Shown one piece after another: positions 23,301 to 34,779 of a stretch of 64,000 nt of DNA. The position numbers and the translations under genes are program-made. How positions within the stretch are numbered: position 1 is the stretch's first letter; each line of letters begins with the position of its first letter. Origin of the DNA: Rhynchospora pubera (Eukaryota > Streptophyta > Magnoliopsida > Poales > Cyperaceae); NCBI GenBank assembly GCA_028095005.1, contig CM051463.1:62968251-63032250 (forward strand). Direction: 5' to 3'. Under the pieces are notes generated by a model. It was given only the letters and a program-made list of their open reading frames with translations, was not told where the DNA came from and did not search any database.

Positions 23301-25930
23301 CAGATTCCAATTCTGAAGGTTGTTAACATAGAGAAAAACTTATTTTATGTCCTTGGTAGCCTTTTGCAATTTCAGCTAGTGCTAGGATTTTTGGCTGAGC
23401 TTCCAAATATAACCCATTAAAATGCCCTAGATTTTCAATGCGATCTCCGTTAAAAAAAATTTACTCTATTATAACCACAATTTTGCAAATCAGCAATTAG
23501 TGAGCTACCGTTGTCCTCAATTTAAACCCAGATCGGCCTCATTAGACTGACAGAAAGAAGAAAAAAATTTGTCAGTGGAACTGAACTTGATCACATTTCT
23601 GAGTGGGAACAAAATCTGGGATATTAATGCTTGATTTGATTATTTGCTTGTCAGATGAAGATGCAATAACACATCGCATGGTGTTGGTTTGTGGCACATC
23701 CACTTGTCATATGGCAGTCTCTAAGAACAAATTATTGGTCCCTGGTGTGTGGGGTCCCTTCTGGTCTGGTATGTATAATAATCCGTAATACAGAATTTTT
23801 CTATTTAGAAAGGTGATGTGCAAAGTGACCTTATTTTATTATTTCTTCTTTATATTAAGCTTTCAAATGTGTGAAACAGAAATCATGCAATAGAACAAAC
23901 CAACCTACACTTTTAACATGCCTCGCTTTTTTTTTTCTTTCTACATTTGCATTTCTGGTGCAAAGTAACATATATTTTTCAAATTTCAGCTATGGTGCCG
24001 GAATACTGGCTCACTGAAGGTGGCCAAAGTGCAACAGGTGCCCTTTTGGATTACATAGTGGAGAGCCATCTGGCAGGCCCTCTTGTGGCCAATCGGGCTG
24101 CCTCTCAAAGTATGCTTTCTTTCTGCATAAAAGATATTTTATTAAATTTTTGCTTGTGTTGCACTTTATTCATTTCTAGATTTACCTGATTGTTTGTATA
24201 GAAATCCCCAATTTGAAAATCCAATTATGGAAGAAAACAGGAGATAACTACTATGCAAGGAGAGACTAGAGAAATTTGAATAAAAATAATGAAAAGATTA
24301 GCCAAGATTTCATGGACAAAGATTCTTATTTCTATCCAACACATCTAGAGTGTAAGTTCTCATCTATGGCACATAGGTATCATATATATATTTTTTCTCT
24401 TATGTAACTAATGGTTAACATGAAGGTATATCTGTCTATGAATATATGAACAAACTACTGGCCTCAATGGTACAAGACCAAAATGCACCTTTCCTCTCTG
24501 CCTTGACTGAGGACTTGCATGTCCTTCCAGACTTCCACGGCAACAGGTGCATTCAAGGCCAAAATTGTATATAAAATCAAAGACAGCAAATGAAAAGATC
24601 GTGTACAAATATTTCTTTTTAAGTTTGAATGCAGTTTATGTTACTTTTGGTTGTTTTTAGTTGATTTTTGTTCATCCATAAATTGTGCATTGCTTACGAA
24701 TATATAGGTCGTATATTATGCTTTAGGTAATTTTACAAGTGCTTATGACCAATTAACTAGTTAACCTTAAAAAAAATTAGTAACTAGTTCAAATTTTGTT
24801 ACAACCTGAATTTTAGTCAGTTTGATGTGAATTGAGTTTTGATTTTTTTTTACTTCCCTAATGAATTCCTGCCAACACCTAGTAGGGTCCAAATCCATGT
24901 TATATACTGAACTGAAAGATACAAATAAAGTTGCAGGTTTCATGAAGAGAAACCAAAATGACCAGGTAATAAATGGTAACTAAATTCTGAGACCAAATAA
25001 TAATTCACTTGTGCTTCAGGAATTATTGTGCATTTAGCTTAGGATTTTGTTCTTCGCTGTTTTAGTACAAATATTTATCAATAGATTCAATACTCATATG
25101 TTTTTTATATTTAATAGGTCACCCATAGCTGATCCGAAATCAAAAGGGATGATATGTGGCTTGACACTTGACACAAGCGAGAAAAGCCTTACACTTTTAT
25201 ACTTAGCTACGGTACAGGGCATTGCATATGGTACCCGACATATTGTCGAGCACTGCAATTCACATGGACACAAGGTATAAATCATTAGGGTCTGCATGTA
25301 CTTTATTGTCGTTCTTATATCCCATCAACCATTCATTTGTCTTTCTTAGCAGAAAACACATTCATTGAAACTATTTGATGCATCTTGCTACTGCACTATA
25401 TTGACAAAATTATAATATATATGCAGATAAACACACTCCTAGCATGCGGTGGCCTTGCAAAGAATGCATTGTATATTCAAGAGCATGCCGATATAACTGG
25501 TAAGCCTCTTCTGTCCCCTTCCCCCCACCTCCATAATAATAAATAATGAACATAAACAAATAAAATAAATTTTCATTTGACAAATGACACTCTTGCAGGA
25601 TGCCCAATAATTCTGCCCAGAGAGAACGAGTCCGTGCTTTTAGGGGCTGCCATTTTAGGAGCAGTTGCCTCTAATAAGTATGCCACACTTCATTCTGCCA
25701 TGAAAGCACTAAATGCAGCTGGACGAGTACACTCTCTCTCTCTCTCATTCTAGCTTCTTTTCTGTGAATGATAATGACTTACATGTTTCTTTGACTCTGT
25801 TGAACAGGTCATATACCCATCAAAGGACCCAAAGGTGAAGAAGTACCACGATTCAAAATACAAAATATTCAGATCTCTCTACGAGCAACAGCTTTCGCAC
25901 AGATCCATAATGGCTCAAGCATTGTCATAG
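20375..25930 (+). CDS. FGGY-family carbohydrate (pentulose) kinase
   Basis: Fifteen exons: 20375-20444, 20843-20922, 21144-21261, 21747-21925, 22037-22119, 22231-22406, 23055-23116, 23210-23318, 23655-23768, 23990-24109, 24426-24546, 25118-25274, 25427-25499, 25599-25726, 25808-25930. All introns are GT-AG and phases agree, giving 570 aa, the usual length of the plant protein. FGGY kinases phosphorylate sugars with ATP; eukaryotic relatives of this subgroup act on D-ribulose or similar pentuloses. Visible motifs: ATP phosphate loop GVDVGTGSARAG near residue 13; substrate-domain WMDHRAVNQAERIN from residue 114; the probable catalytic Asp272 in LIDAHAGGVGV; CGTSTCHMAV; PEYWLTEGGQSATGALLDY; and ACGGLAKN (residues 469-476) with PRENESVLLGAAILGA for nucleotide binding. 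No transit peptide is apparent, so it is probably cytosolic. It converges with the GMC gene, whose stop is 201 bp away. The exact sugar is inferred, not seen. Confidence 0.93.
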
Positions 25931-26131
25931 ATGTAAAATATAAGCAAGATCATACTTTTTTTTTCTGACATTTGTATTTGATCCAGAATAAAGATCAGTA
26001 TTAGCAGATTTTCTATTGTCTTTCTCGTTGAACAAGATTTAACTAATTATTAATTATGCAAAAAACGAAACCAAAAGAAAGAAAAAAAGTACACAGCCGT
26101 GTTAACAGCTACAAGAGCTCTATTTCTATAA

Positions 26132-29100
26132 TCATAGGTCAGGTGGTGGTGGTGCTGCTGCTGCTGCTGGAGGTGTATGTCTCCTTCTATTCCTCATGTA
26201 CCTCCTACCGGCCAATATGCGCTGCCCCACGTACCTGTTTAACACATTTCGATTGACCACCATTAATATCTTCACACCAAAAATATTAACAATAAATAGG
26301 ATCTCGCAAGGTGAGACTAATATATACCTTCCCATCATCATGATAGTAGCTTGTGGGTTAGTGCCTGGTGAGACTGTTAGTACTGACCCATCCACAACTC
26401 TTAGACCCCTAGTGCCGATCACTCGGAACTCCCGATCAACAACCTTGCCAGCCACACACCCACCATGGTAGTGCCACAATGTTGCCACATTCCTCCTACA
26501 AAATCCCCTCATCACATCATCATCAGACCTATTGGCCGGTAATGGGGAGCCCACGTAGTGAAACTCGCCTCTCATTACATCAGAACCTCCTGGCAACCAT
26601 GTGCCTATTGCTGGCCTGAAAATAGTCATCGACCGGCTTTGCAAAACATCTCCAACTCGACGGAGGCCAGATACACAACGGTTGAGGTCGAGGTTAGATG
26701 GGTCAGTAAAGTAGTTGAAACGCACGAACGGGCTGTCATGTGGGTCCAGAGAGGCCAGGCGAAGGGAACCGAAGGAGGCCGGGCCTGCCACCTTCTCCAT
26801 GATTGTCGCCACATTGATGTACAGAGGAGCAGCTGTCCGATGGAAGAGGATCGATTCCACAGGGGATACAAATGGAACGACATAGGATGCTGCCTCAAGG
26901 AAGGCATCCCCACCATCTGGTATTCCCACTACCTGAGTGACAAACCATACCACGCACAAATTAATGATCATAAAATGACAAGTTTCACCCTGGTACATTG
27001 CTGTGAGTGTCAAGGCTTTGTGAAGAAATAAGATAAAATGAGCTTGACAGCAAGCTAATTTGACCAAATGAAGAACTAAAGTCACTTAAAATGAAGTCTA
27101 TATAATCCAGAAAGATAATCCTAATATACTGAACAAATGAACAGCCGATTACATTAGCAATTTTGGCACATAATTAAATCAACGAATTTAGAAAAAGGAA
27201 GGCCAAGCAAGAGCAAACCTGTATGAGAGAGTGGTCAATGGGGCCAGGCGGGAGAATGGAAATGCCATTGCGGGGATTGTCGTAAAGGTACTCGCCCACA
27301 TCAGGATTATCTACTGCGACTGGGATACCCCAGGTAGCAAGGTAAGCACGGGGTCCAACTCCACTCAGTAGTAACAGTTGAGGGCTACCGAGTGCACCAG
27401 CACACAGGATCACCTCACCACCGCGCCGTGTCATGGCATGGTGCCGTCTTCCCAGCCTGTCTAGAAACACCACTCCTGTTGCCTCTGCTGTTGCTGGGAG
27501 AACGCTGCTAAAATCTGCAACATTTGAAATCAAATTATTGATTGGAAGTGTACTTCAAAAATAATTGAGACAAAATAAGAGGAGAATATCACGAAATTGC
27601 CCCTCCAGCGCTCCTAATTTTCTATAAAACAAAGAAGGAAGAGTGCATCTATTAGAAGATACGGAATTTTTCATCCCAGTCATCTGAATTTACATGATAA
27701 AAAGATAGAATACAAGCATGTGATTAAAATTCAGGACTAAGAGTTTACTATTCTTCCCCCTTTCTATTTTAATGATGAATATCTGTAGGCTAGTTTAGTC
27801 TGTTCAATTCTCAATATACAGTTCCATAATTATAATTTACCTACATCATCACACCAAATCACCAACCAAACGTTTTTTAATCTATATGGTTAAAATGATT
27901 TTGGACAGGCATTACCTTTATCAACTGATACACGTCATCAATGGTTATATTACTTTGAGGACATTATCAGATTTGTGTAACTGTAACTATACTACAGTGG
28001 ATTGACACAATTTCACTTTACAGTTGGATATGGCATGACATGCGGACAAAATCAACCAGCAAAAACACAAAAATTGTAAATAATTAGAAGTAAAAGAGGA
28101 AATAATCGAACACAAAAAACAAAAAGGAACAAAAATAATATTAACTAAGGAAAAGACAGGAGATCATTATCAAATCAAGAACTCTCTTACAGGCTAAAGA
28201 AATTCAGGAAAAGCATCATCACTAGAAATAAATATAGCTGCAAAAAAACACAGCTTAATGCCGCTTAAGTAAGGATAATGTAAATACTTGTTTGGACTTG
28301 GTGTAGAAATATCCGGTCCACTGTGGCTCGTGTGGCGACCCGGATCCGATCATGTCTTGCATAGGCCAACAAATCAGCAGCACTATGTCTCCTCCCAGCC
28401 GCATCAAAAATTGACCCACCAATTTTTGTACCCGTCATGTGTTCTACTGTGAACCCGTTGTATGGGCTCACACCCGCCTCAATCAGCCCGTCTCGTAGTG
28501 CTGCTTGCCAACCTCTTACATCTGGCCGGTGCACCAAAGCCCGCTCGATCCACTCATATGATTTATTAACCTGATGTAAATCCCAATTGAACGGTACATC
28601 GGTGAAAAACTCAGGGTGTGCCCGGCTGTAGAATCCAGCATTTATAGCAGACCCACCACCAAGTACACGTGCACGTATGTTTGCCACACCTTCTTCTGAG
28701 GAGAATGGCTGAGCTGGCGAGTCTTGACTGGTTGTGGAGATGGTCGGGAGAAAGCCTGATGCTGTGGCAAGGGATGGGTATTCATCAGGGGCCCCACCTC
28801 TTTCTAGGAGCAAGACACGACTACCGCCTCCTGACAAGGTGGCAGCTAGAGGACATCCGGCGGCCCCACCTCCGACTATAATGTAGTCGTATTCTGATAT
28901 AGCTGGAAATTGAGTTGCATCTTGTGTGAATCGATGGTAACCTACATATTAGAATATAACCAGGTTGGTTGTATGAGGGAAATTATGAGAAAGAACGCCA
29001 ATTGGATAATTTTGTAGAAATATCTCGTAGCTAATTTAATGAAATTACGAAAAAATGTATCATCCAAGCAAGAAATGGCGAAAAGATGCAAACTTTTACC

Positions 29101-29369
29101 ATACAACCTATTTTTCTAGTACAATTGACCTCATTCATTCAATCTGACTGATCTTTAAAGAAACAAGGAATAAACACAACGGAAGACCTCGGTTTGGAAG
29201 CTTTATTACTCTTTTAAGAGATCAATTTCGCAAGATTTCGTTAAAGAAACAGAGAAGAGTGAAGAGTTTAAAGATTACTTCTGGGAGTAGCAGTGGCGAC
29301 GTGGAGAAAGAACAAGCCATGGGAGAGGAGAAGGAGAAGCAACGGAAGGTTCTTGGCCATTTCTTGCAT
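26132..29369 (-). CDS. HOTHEAD-like GMC oxidoreductase (FAD-dependent)
   Basis: Five exons on the minus strand: 29279-29369, 28288-28941, 27219-27514, 26328-26932 and 26132-26234. The phases agree and give 582 aa. GMC enzymes oxidise alcohols using FAD; plant HOTHEAD-type members are secreted and linked to cuticle fatty-acid oxidation and organ separation, and mandelonitrile lyases belong to the same clade. Residues 1-28 form a signal peptide (leucine-rich LPLLLLLLSHGLFFLHVA). The FAD fold starts YDYIIVGGGAAGCP (G54, G56, G59) with Glu77 in LLLERGG. GMC signature 1 is VLGGGSAINAGF (about 123-134); signature 2 is GALGSPQLLLLSGVGP (about 288-303). The active site is WHYHGGC (His503 as probable base) with Asn539 in GTNPQAT. 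The C-terminus has an unusual Ala/Pro-rich tail encoded by GCT repeats. Two in-frame ATGs (residues 1 and 4) are possible starts. Confidence 0.92.
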
Positions 29370-30763
29370 TGCGATTTTGCGATTATGATGAGAAATTAGG
29401 GTTTCATCTCGAGAGGAAGGTGGAAATGGAGAGAGAGATTGAGATTTGAGAGAGAGAGAGAAGTTTAGTAGTGTTTGGGTTGGATTCTGTTCGAGCTTAT
29501 GGAGGGAAGAGGGAAGGAGGGATTACAAATCCTCTGAAATTGGGTTCCCTGTGTTAAATACCTGACGGATGGGACCGACAATACAACACTCGAAGGGCTT
29601 TCTCGGATGTCGAATGAGAGGGCCCACCTGGAAGCGACTAATAAGATGATCGTTGGGTGAGAATCCGAAACAGAAAACCCGGACACAAGCGCCGGATTAA
29701 AGATTTGGGAGATGAATTTCATGGTTAGACGCGGATGTTGTGAACCTATGATGATTCATAATAGGACTATTCTTGCGGTGCATAGGCTGGTTTCAGGTGG
29801 CATTTTCTTCCTGGGATTGAGGAACTAGTCTTGGTAACGGCAGCTAGAGGAAGAACGGAAGATATTTCATATTTGGGCTCTGAAAATCATGGGCTTAGTT
29901 TTAGGATAGAGATGTGTCTTTGTTATAAACTATTTAAACTAAAACTAGTTGATATATGTAATATGTTAATATGTTATTATTATAATTATGGACATGAGAG
30001 AGATCGGTTGGTACTGAATAAAAAATTTATATCAAAATCAGTAAAAAAAAAAATCAACAATTCAGTCTTAAAAGAATTGTAGGCCTTTGCTAGGAACAAT
30101 TTTATAATTTTGAAAATTTCACTTGCTGTATGCATCTGGTAGAATGGTACATTTAAGAGGCCCGATTATGTAACTATGGGCCAGAAAAGAGGCTTAAAAA
30201 TCTTTCTTTGGGTAGTTTCTCATTTGTCAATGTTTGGGCGCAAAAAAAAGTGGGCAGAGGAATTTGAGGGTTAATATGCTAATAGTTCAGATAATTTTGG
30301 TATTTTTGTTTTCTGAAATTAAAATACTTTGTTACCTTGGCATTAAAAATAACACTAAAAATTAGCGAAGAAAAACGATATCTGTTTTCTTTTATCATCT
30401 CGTAATTATAAAAAAATTCTATAAGGAATTATCTTAACCAAAGTTTGAACGGCCGACTTATACTCAAACGTGTTTGGATGCATAAGGAATAAAGAATAAA
30501 CTTCAAATTTCTTATTCATGTGAAATCAAACAACACATAAATAAGAAATTTGAACTTATTCAGATGTTTATTCATATTCTAACAAAACCATAAAATATGA
30601 ATAAATCATTCTTAATTCAAATTCCTTATTCACTACACATCCGTTAGAATTGTCTTTAGCAATTTTGCGGATTACAAGCTTACAACATAATTATAAAAAA
30701 TTAGATGATAAAAAGCTCTATCTTCCTTCAAAAAGTTTACGACATAATTCTTTTCTATTACAT
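29370..30763. other. Promoter side of the GMC gene, then spacer
   Basis: A GA/CT-rich stretch (about 29425-29465) directly upstream of the GMC start is probably 5' UTR. An inverted GTTTGGATGCATAAGGAATA.. / ..TTCCTTATTC motif at about 30470-30640 looks like a worn MITE. No gene is apparent. Confidence 0.4.
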
Positions 30764-30911
30764 GGCTCCGTTTGGATGCAAGAAGAAGAAGGAGGAAAAA
30801 GGAAGAAGTAAAGAAAAAAAATTATAAACAATCTAAACTCTTCATAAAGTTATACGCTTCCCAATACTTCTTTCCTTCTTTCTTTCTTCCCGCACCTATC
30901 CAAACGGAGCC
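30764..30911. mobile_element. Tourist-like MITE
   Basis: The ends GGCTCCGTTTGGAT and ATCCAAACGGAGCC form perfect inverted repeats, with the shared AACTCTTC..AAAGTTA..CTTCCCAATACTTC core. The flanks CAT and ATG do not form a clear direct duplication. Confidence 0.7.
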
Positions 30912-32502
30912 ATGAAGAAGGGAAAATTTCTTTATATTGTGAAGAGTGTAGGCAGGCAGCCTAGGGAAAGGAAAAATTCAAACATTCATTGAACCACAAA
31001 ATAGTGCGTTGTAGCCTTGTAGGTATTATTAATTTACCAAATCCAAGGAGATGCCTCAAAAGCATCTCACATGAATGGTATGCATGTAAGTTCTCTTACA
31101 ACCTGTCTACGTGTCTCATTTAGACATCACAAGTACTTGAAATGGGAAACATAAACGGTTCGTTTTAAGCTCTCTAAACAATCACATGGTGTGTTGGCCC
31201 TTTTTTCTTTTAGTCATAAGTCATTTGATTTATAATATTGAGAAGAAGAGACGCATTTTTTAAGTTAGGAATCAGAAGAATGTTTTCTTATGATTAGAAT
31301 TTTTTAGTACTCAATCAAAATTTGTACTTCAAAAAATAAATAAAAACTTCTATCTTATATCATTCTTAAATAAATGAATGCTGATGGTTTTACAGTAATG
31401 TATTATTTTAGAGTAAAACTTAATCAATAATTAATTAATATTGTTAGGATTTTTTATTCCTAATTGTGAATTGAAATAATTGTGGAAATAATGAGATATT
31501 AAAATTTTGATAACTTATAAATCAAGTTGCCATATTGTTTATCTCTTTCTGATTTTACATTTACAATATGAAATTGGGATCGAGCCTACTTTCCAAAAAA
31601 AAAAAAAATCAAACCCTAAGGCAAAACTAAAATTTTATGAATTAAAACTACCAACATTAACCATGACTTACGGGTACAAAGAGTATGGTAAATTGAATAA
31701 ATTTACAAATTTATACTCACATTATATTTATTAAATATTTTCGATTTTTCTTATATATACTTTAGTTGACTTCTCCCCTCCGCCACTAACTAGATTCTAG
31801 ACAACTGGTTGTAGCAAAATTATGGCCCCTAATAGCAATTTTATAATTATAATAAATGAGCATCTGCAAATGGATAAACTTGTGAATTAATTCTCTAAAC
31901 CAAAAGAAGTGAAAGTACTCATCGCCTCCTACCGACCAAAAAAAGGGATCATCCAAGATAGGTTTAAAGTACAAAACCTCCGAGCCGAAAGTGAGTGTGA
32001 ATTCATAAGTTGGCACTTTGTTGCCAAAAAAGTAGCCATAATTATCTTTATCAATTGTGAAGTCCTAGGTTATATTTTATTTCCTACATTAACTTATAAA
32101 TCATAAGGATGTTTCTTCTTCTCACATCAATTGTGTTGAATTGTGTACCGTATCAACCCTACAAGATGTCTTTTGTGTTGTCTCTCCTCAGCTCCTGCCA
32201 TGTTAATCTGGAATCTCCATATATATAATTTTAATTTTTTTCTCAGTTTGATTGCATAAGTTGAGGTATAAGTATTTATGTCATGTTATGTAAAGGAGGT
32301 TTGGTTACGGAATAAAGAGGAAGAAAGATAAACTGATATGTATACTTATATGTATATATCAAAAGACTAAAATACCCTTGATCGAATTCATTTTTCTTTT
32401 TATCATTATCATTTAATTTGCCACTAGGTTTCATAGCGTTGTAGCAGATTTCATGTAATGTAAGAACAAATATAGAAATGGATCTATTCATTATTTATAT
32501 AT

Positions 32503-32650
32503 GGCTCCGTTTGGATGGATGCAAGAATAAGAGAATAGCTTCTTTCTACTCCCAAATTTATTATAAATAATTTAAACTCTTCACAAAGTTACACACTTCT
32601 CAATACTTCTTCTCTTATTCATCTTATTCCCACACCATCCAGACGGAGCC
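32503..32650. mobile_element. Tourist-like MITE (PIF/Harbinger type)
   Basis: The ends GGCTCCGTTTGGATG and CATCCAGACGGAGCC differ by one base. They are flanked by TAT on both sides (32500-32502 and 32651-32653). Confidence 0.75.
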
Positions 32651-32791
32651 TATATGATATAGCTTTTGTGAGAACTACAGCTAGCCTGGCTGCTATTGAT
32701 ATCATCACAATTTAAATAAAAGTTTTTGAGTAAAATTTCCCAACTGAGGCAAGTATAAGCCTTCCCATGGGATCCAACAGAGGCAAGTATA

Positions 32792-33195
32792 GAGTTTTGC
32801 TATGGTGAGTTGCAACTCACCAAAGCGTCCGTGAGTCGCGCTCAAAATTCCGAAATTTAGTACAAAATGACCAATCCAAACCGTCTAATACGATCTCCCT
32901 ATTGAAATCTCCATGCAGACCAAATTTTATATTTTTTCGAAATTTTTAAGTATTTTTTTGAAATTTTAGAAAATTATTAATCTAATTAGTTCTGAACCGT
33001 TCAAAAACAGCAGTTTTTAAAAATCCGAAATAAATACTTTAAAATTTGGAAAAAATAAAAAATTTGGTCTGCATGGAGATTTCAATAGGGAGATCGTATT
33101 AGATGGTTTGAATCGATAATTTTGTACTAAATTTCAAAATTTTGAGCGCGACTCACGGACGCTTTAGTGAGTTGCAACTCACCATAGCAAAACTC
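32792..33195. mobile_element. Long foldback element with a 10-bp target duplication
   Basis: This 404-bp hairpin element has arms of nearly 200 bp that are about 90% complementary. It starts GAGTTTTGCTATGGTGAGTT and ends in the inverse. GGCAAGTATA occurs directly on both sides (32782-32791 and 33196-33205), a 9-10 bp duplication that points to the Mutator superfamily. The inner arms hold the family core CCAAACCGTCTAATACGATC with CTCCCTATTGAAATCTCC. No coding capacity. Confidence 0.85.
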
Positions 33196-33558
33196 GGCAA
33201 GTATAAGCCTTCCCAACGCTTGGGTAGACGAGGGCATTAGCGGGAGGACAGCTGATATATATTTTTTTATTCATTTTTCCACGTGGAATCCACTTTTGTA
33301 ACTTATTCCATCTATTTAATTAGCTGTTATAACTTCTGCCGCTTATGTAGCGTTATTTCAAGTATGTTTGGCTACATAAACGGGGAATAAAATGGTTTTT
33401 GCTTCACTATTCTGTAATCTAACAAGTTTAATTATATTGGTAGTTGCCAAGCAAATATTTGGTAAGGGAGAATATATGATAGCCGTCACCCAAACCATAA
33501 TTACAGAAATCATCTGCCAAGAAACAATATTATATATATATAGAGAGAGAGAGAGGTG

Positions 33559-33922
33559 GGCTAAAGTGCCATAGATGTTTTTTTAGACATTTTTTTAAGA
33601 TTCGAAATTCAATCGGTCGATCCAACTCGTTCAAATTGATCACTATATTGAAATACCATTGGAGACCAAATTTTATATTTTTTTTTAAATTTTTTTTTGT
33701 ATTTATTTTGAAATTGGAGGGTCTGAAATACTCTAATTATAACGTTTTTTAAAAATATCATAATTAATAGCAAAAAAATTCGAAAAAATGTAAAATTTGG
33801 TCTCCAAGGATATTTTAATGTGGTGAATAACTTGAACAGTTCAAATTGAGAATTTAGATTTTGAATCTCGAAAAACGACTCTATGGCACGGGACCCTCTG
33901 TGCCATCTATGGCACGTTAGCC
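33559..33922. mobile_element. Foldback element, same core, different ends
   Basis: The ends GGCTAAAGTGCCATAGATG and CATCTATGGCACGTTAGCC are inverted repeats. The arms include GACCAAATTTTATATTTTTT and its inverse, as in the neighbouring foldbacks. A short GA-repeat lies just outside on the left. No clear target duplication. Confidence 0.7.
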
Positions 33923-33939
33923 ATCCTCTATAGAGGAAT

Positions 33940-34321
33940 GCTAAAATACTATGTACAGTACGAATGACCTTCATATTACGGATTCGTTCTTAAATATAAT
34001 GCTTCAAACAATCGATTCAAACCGTTCATTATTTTCTTCATATTGAAATATCATTAGAAACCAAATTTTACATTTTTTTAAAATTTTTGTACTATTTTTT
34101 CAGTTTTTTAAAATTGCTATTATTGAAGGATCCAGAATTTATTAAATTAAGGATTTTCAAAAATATGAAAAAAAATAGTAAAAAAAATTATAAAATTTGG
34201 TTTCTAATGAGATTTCAATATGAAGAAGATAATAGACAGTTTGGATCGATAGTTTGAAGTATGAAATTCAAGAACGAATCCGTAGCACGAAAGTCATTCA
34301 TGCTATGCATAGTATTTTAGC
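33940..34321. mobile_element. Foldback element, same core, different ends
   Basis: The ends GCTAAAATACTATG and CATAGTATTTTAGC are inverted repeats. The arms carry ACGGATTCGTTCTT and the ATTGAAATATCATTAGAAACC core with their inverse copies. It lies 18 bp from the previous foldback. Confidence 0.72.
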
Positions 34322-34779
34322 AATGAAAAACATCAAATGAAAGAATACTATATTTGACTTTCGAATAAAAAATGCACCACATGAAACTTCTTGTGCAGAG
34401 ACGAATCGGTAAGTCAGTGTGGTGATCAGTTGACCTTCGTTTTTCTTGAAATTTATATGAATGTGATATATTTAAGATATTAACATATTGTGAAGACCTA
34501 AGATCCATATTTGACCTCTATCTCTACTACTTATAAAGCACCCTTAGTAAGGTTAGTATTTTTCACACAAAGGGGTCCAAACAATTTTGTTAGTATCATT
34601 ATAAACCATTGATCAATATGATGTACGGTTCAGATTGCTATTTTTATAAAGGAGTCGACTCTACACGTAAATAAGTCAAGTCGCCAGATGGTATGCCTAT
34701 CTGGTTTCGCTTCTAAAACACGCGAGTTCGATTCCGCTCTGCGCTGAAATTCTTTTATTTTTTTCGCTTCTATCGGTCG

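Noticed and set aside
34681..34750. tRNA-like stretch with a B-box-like GAGTTCGATTCC inside the Helitron
   Set aside because: Neither the T-stem nor the acceptor stem pairs, so it is not a functional tRNA; at most a tRNA-derived scrap.
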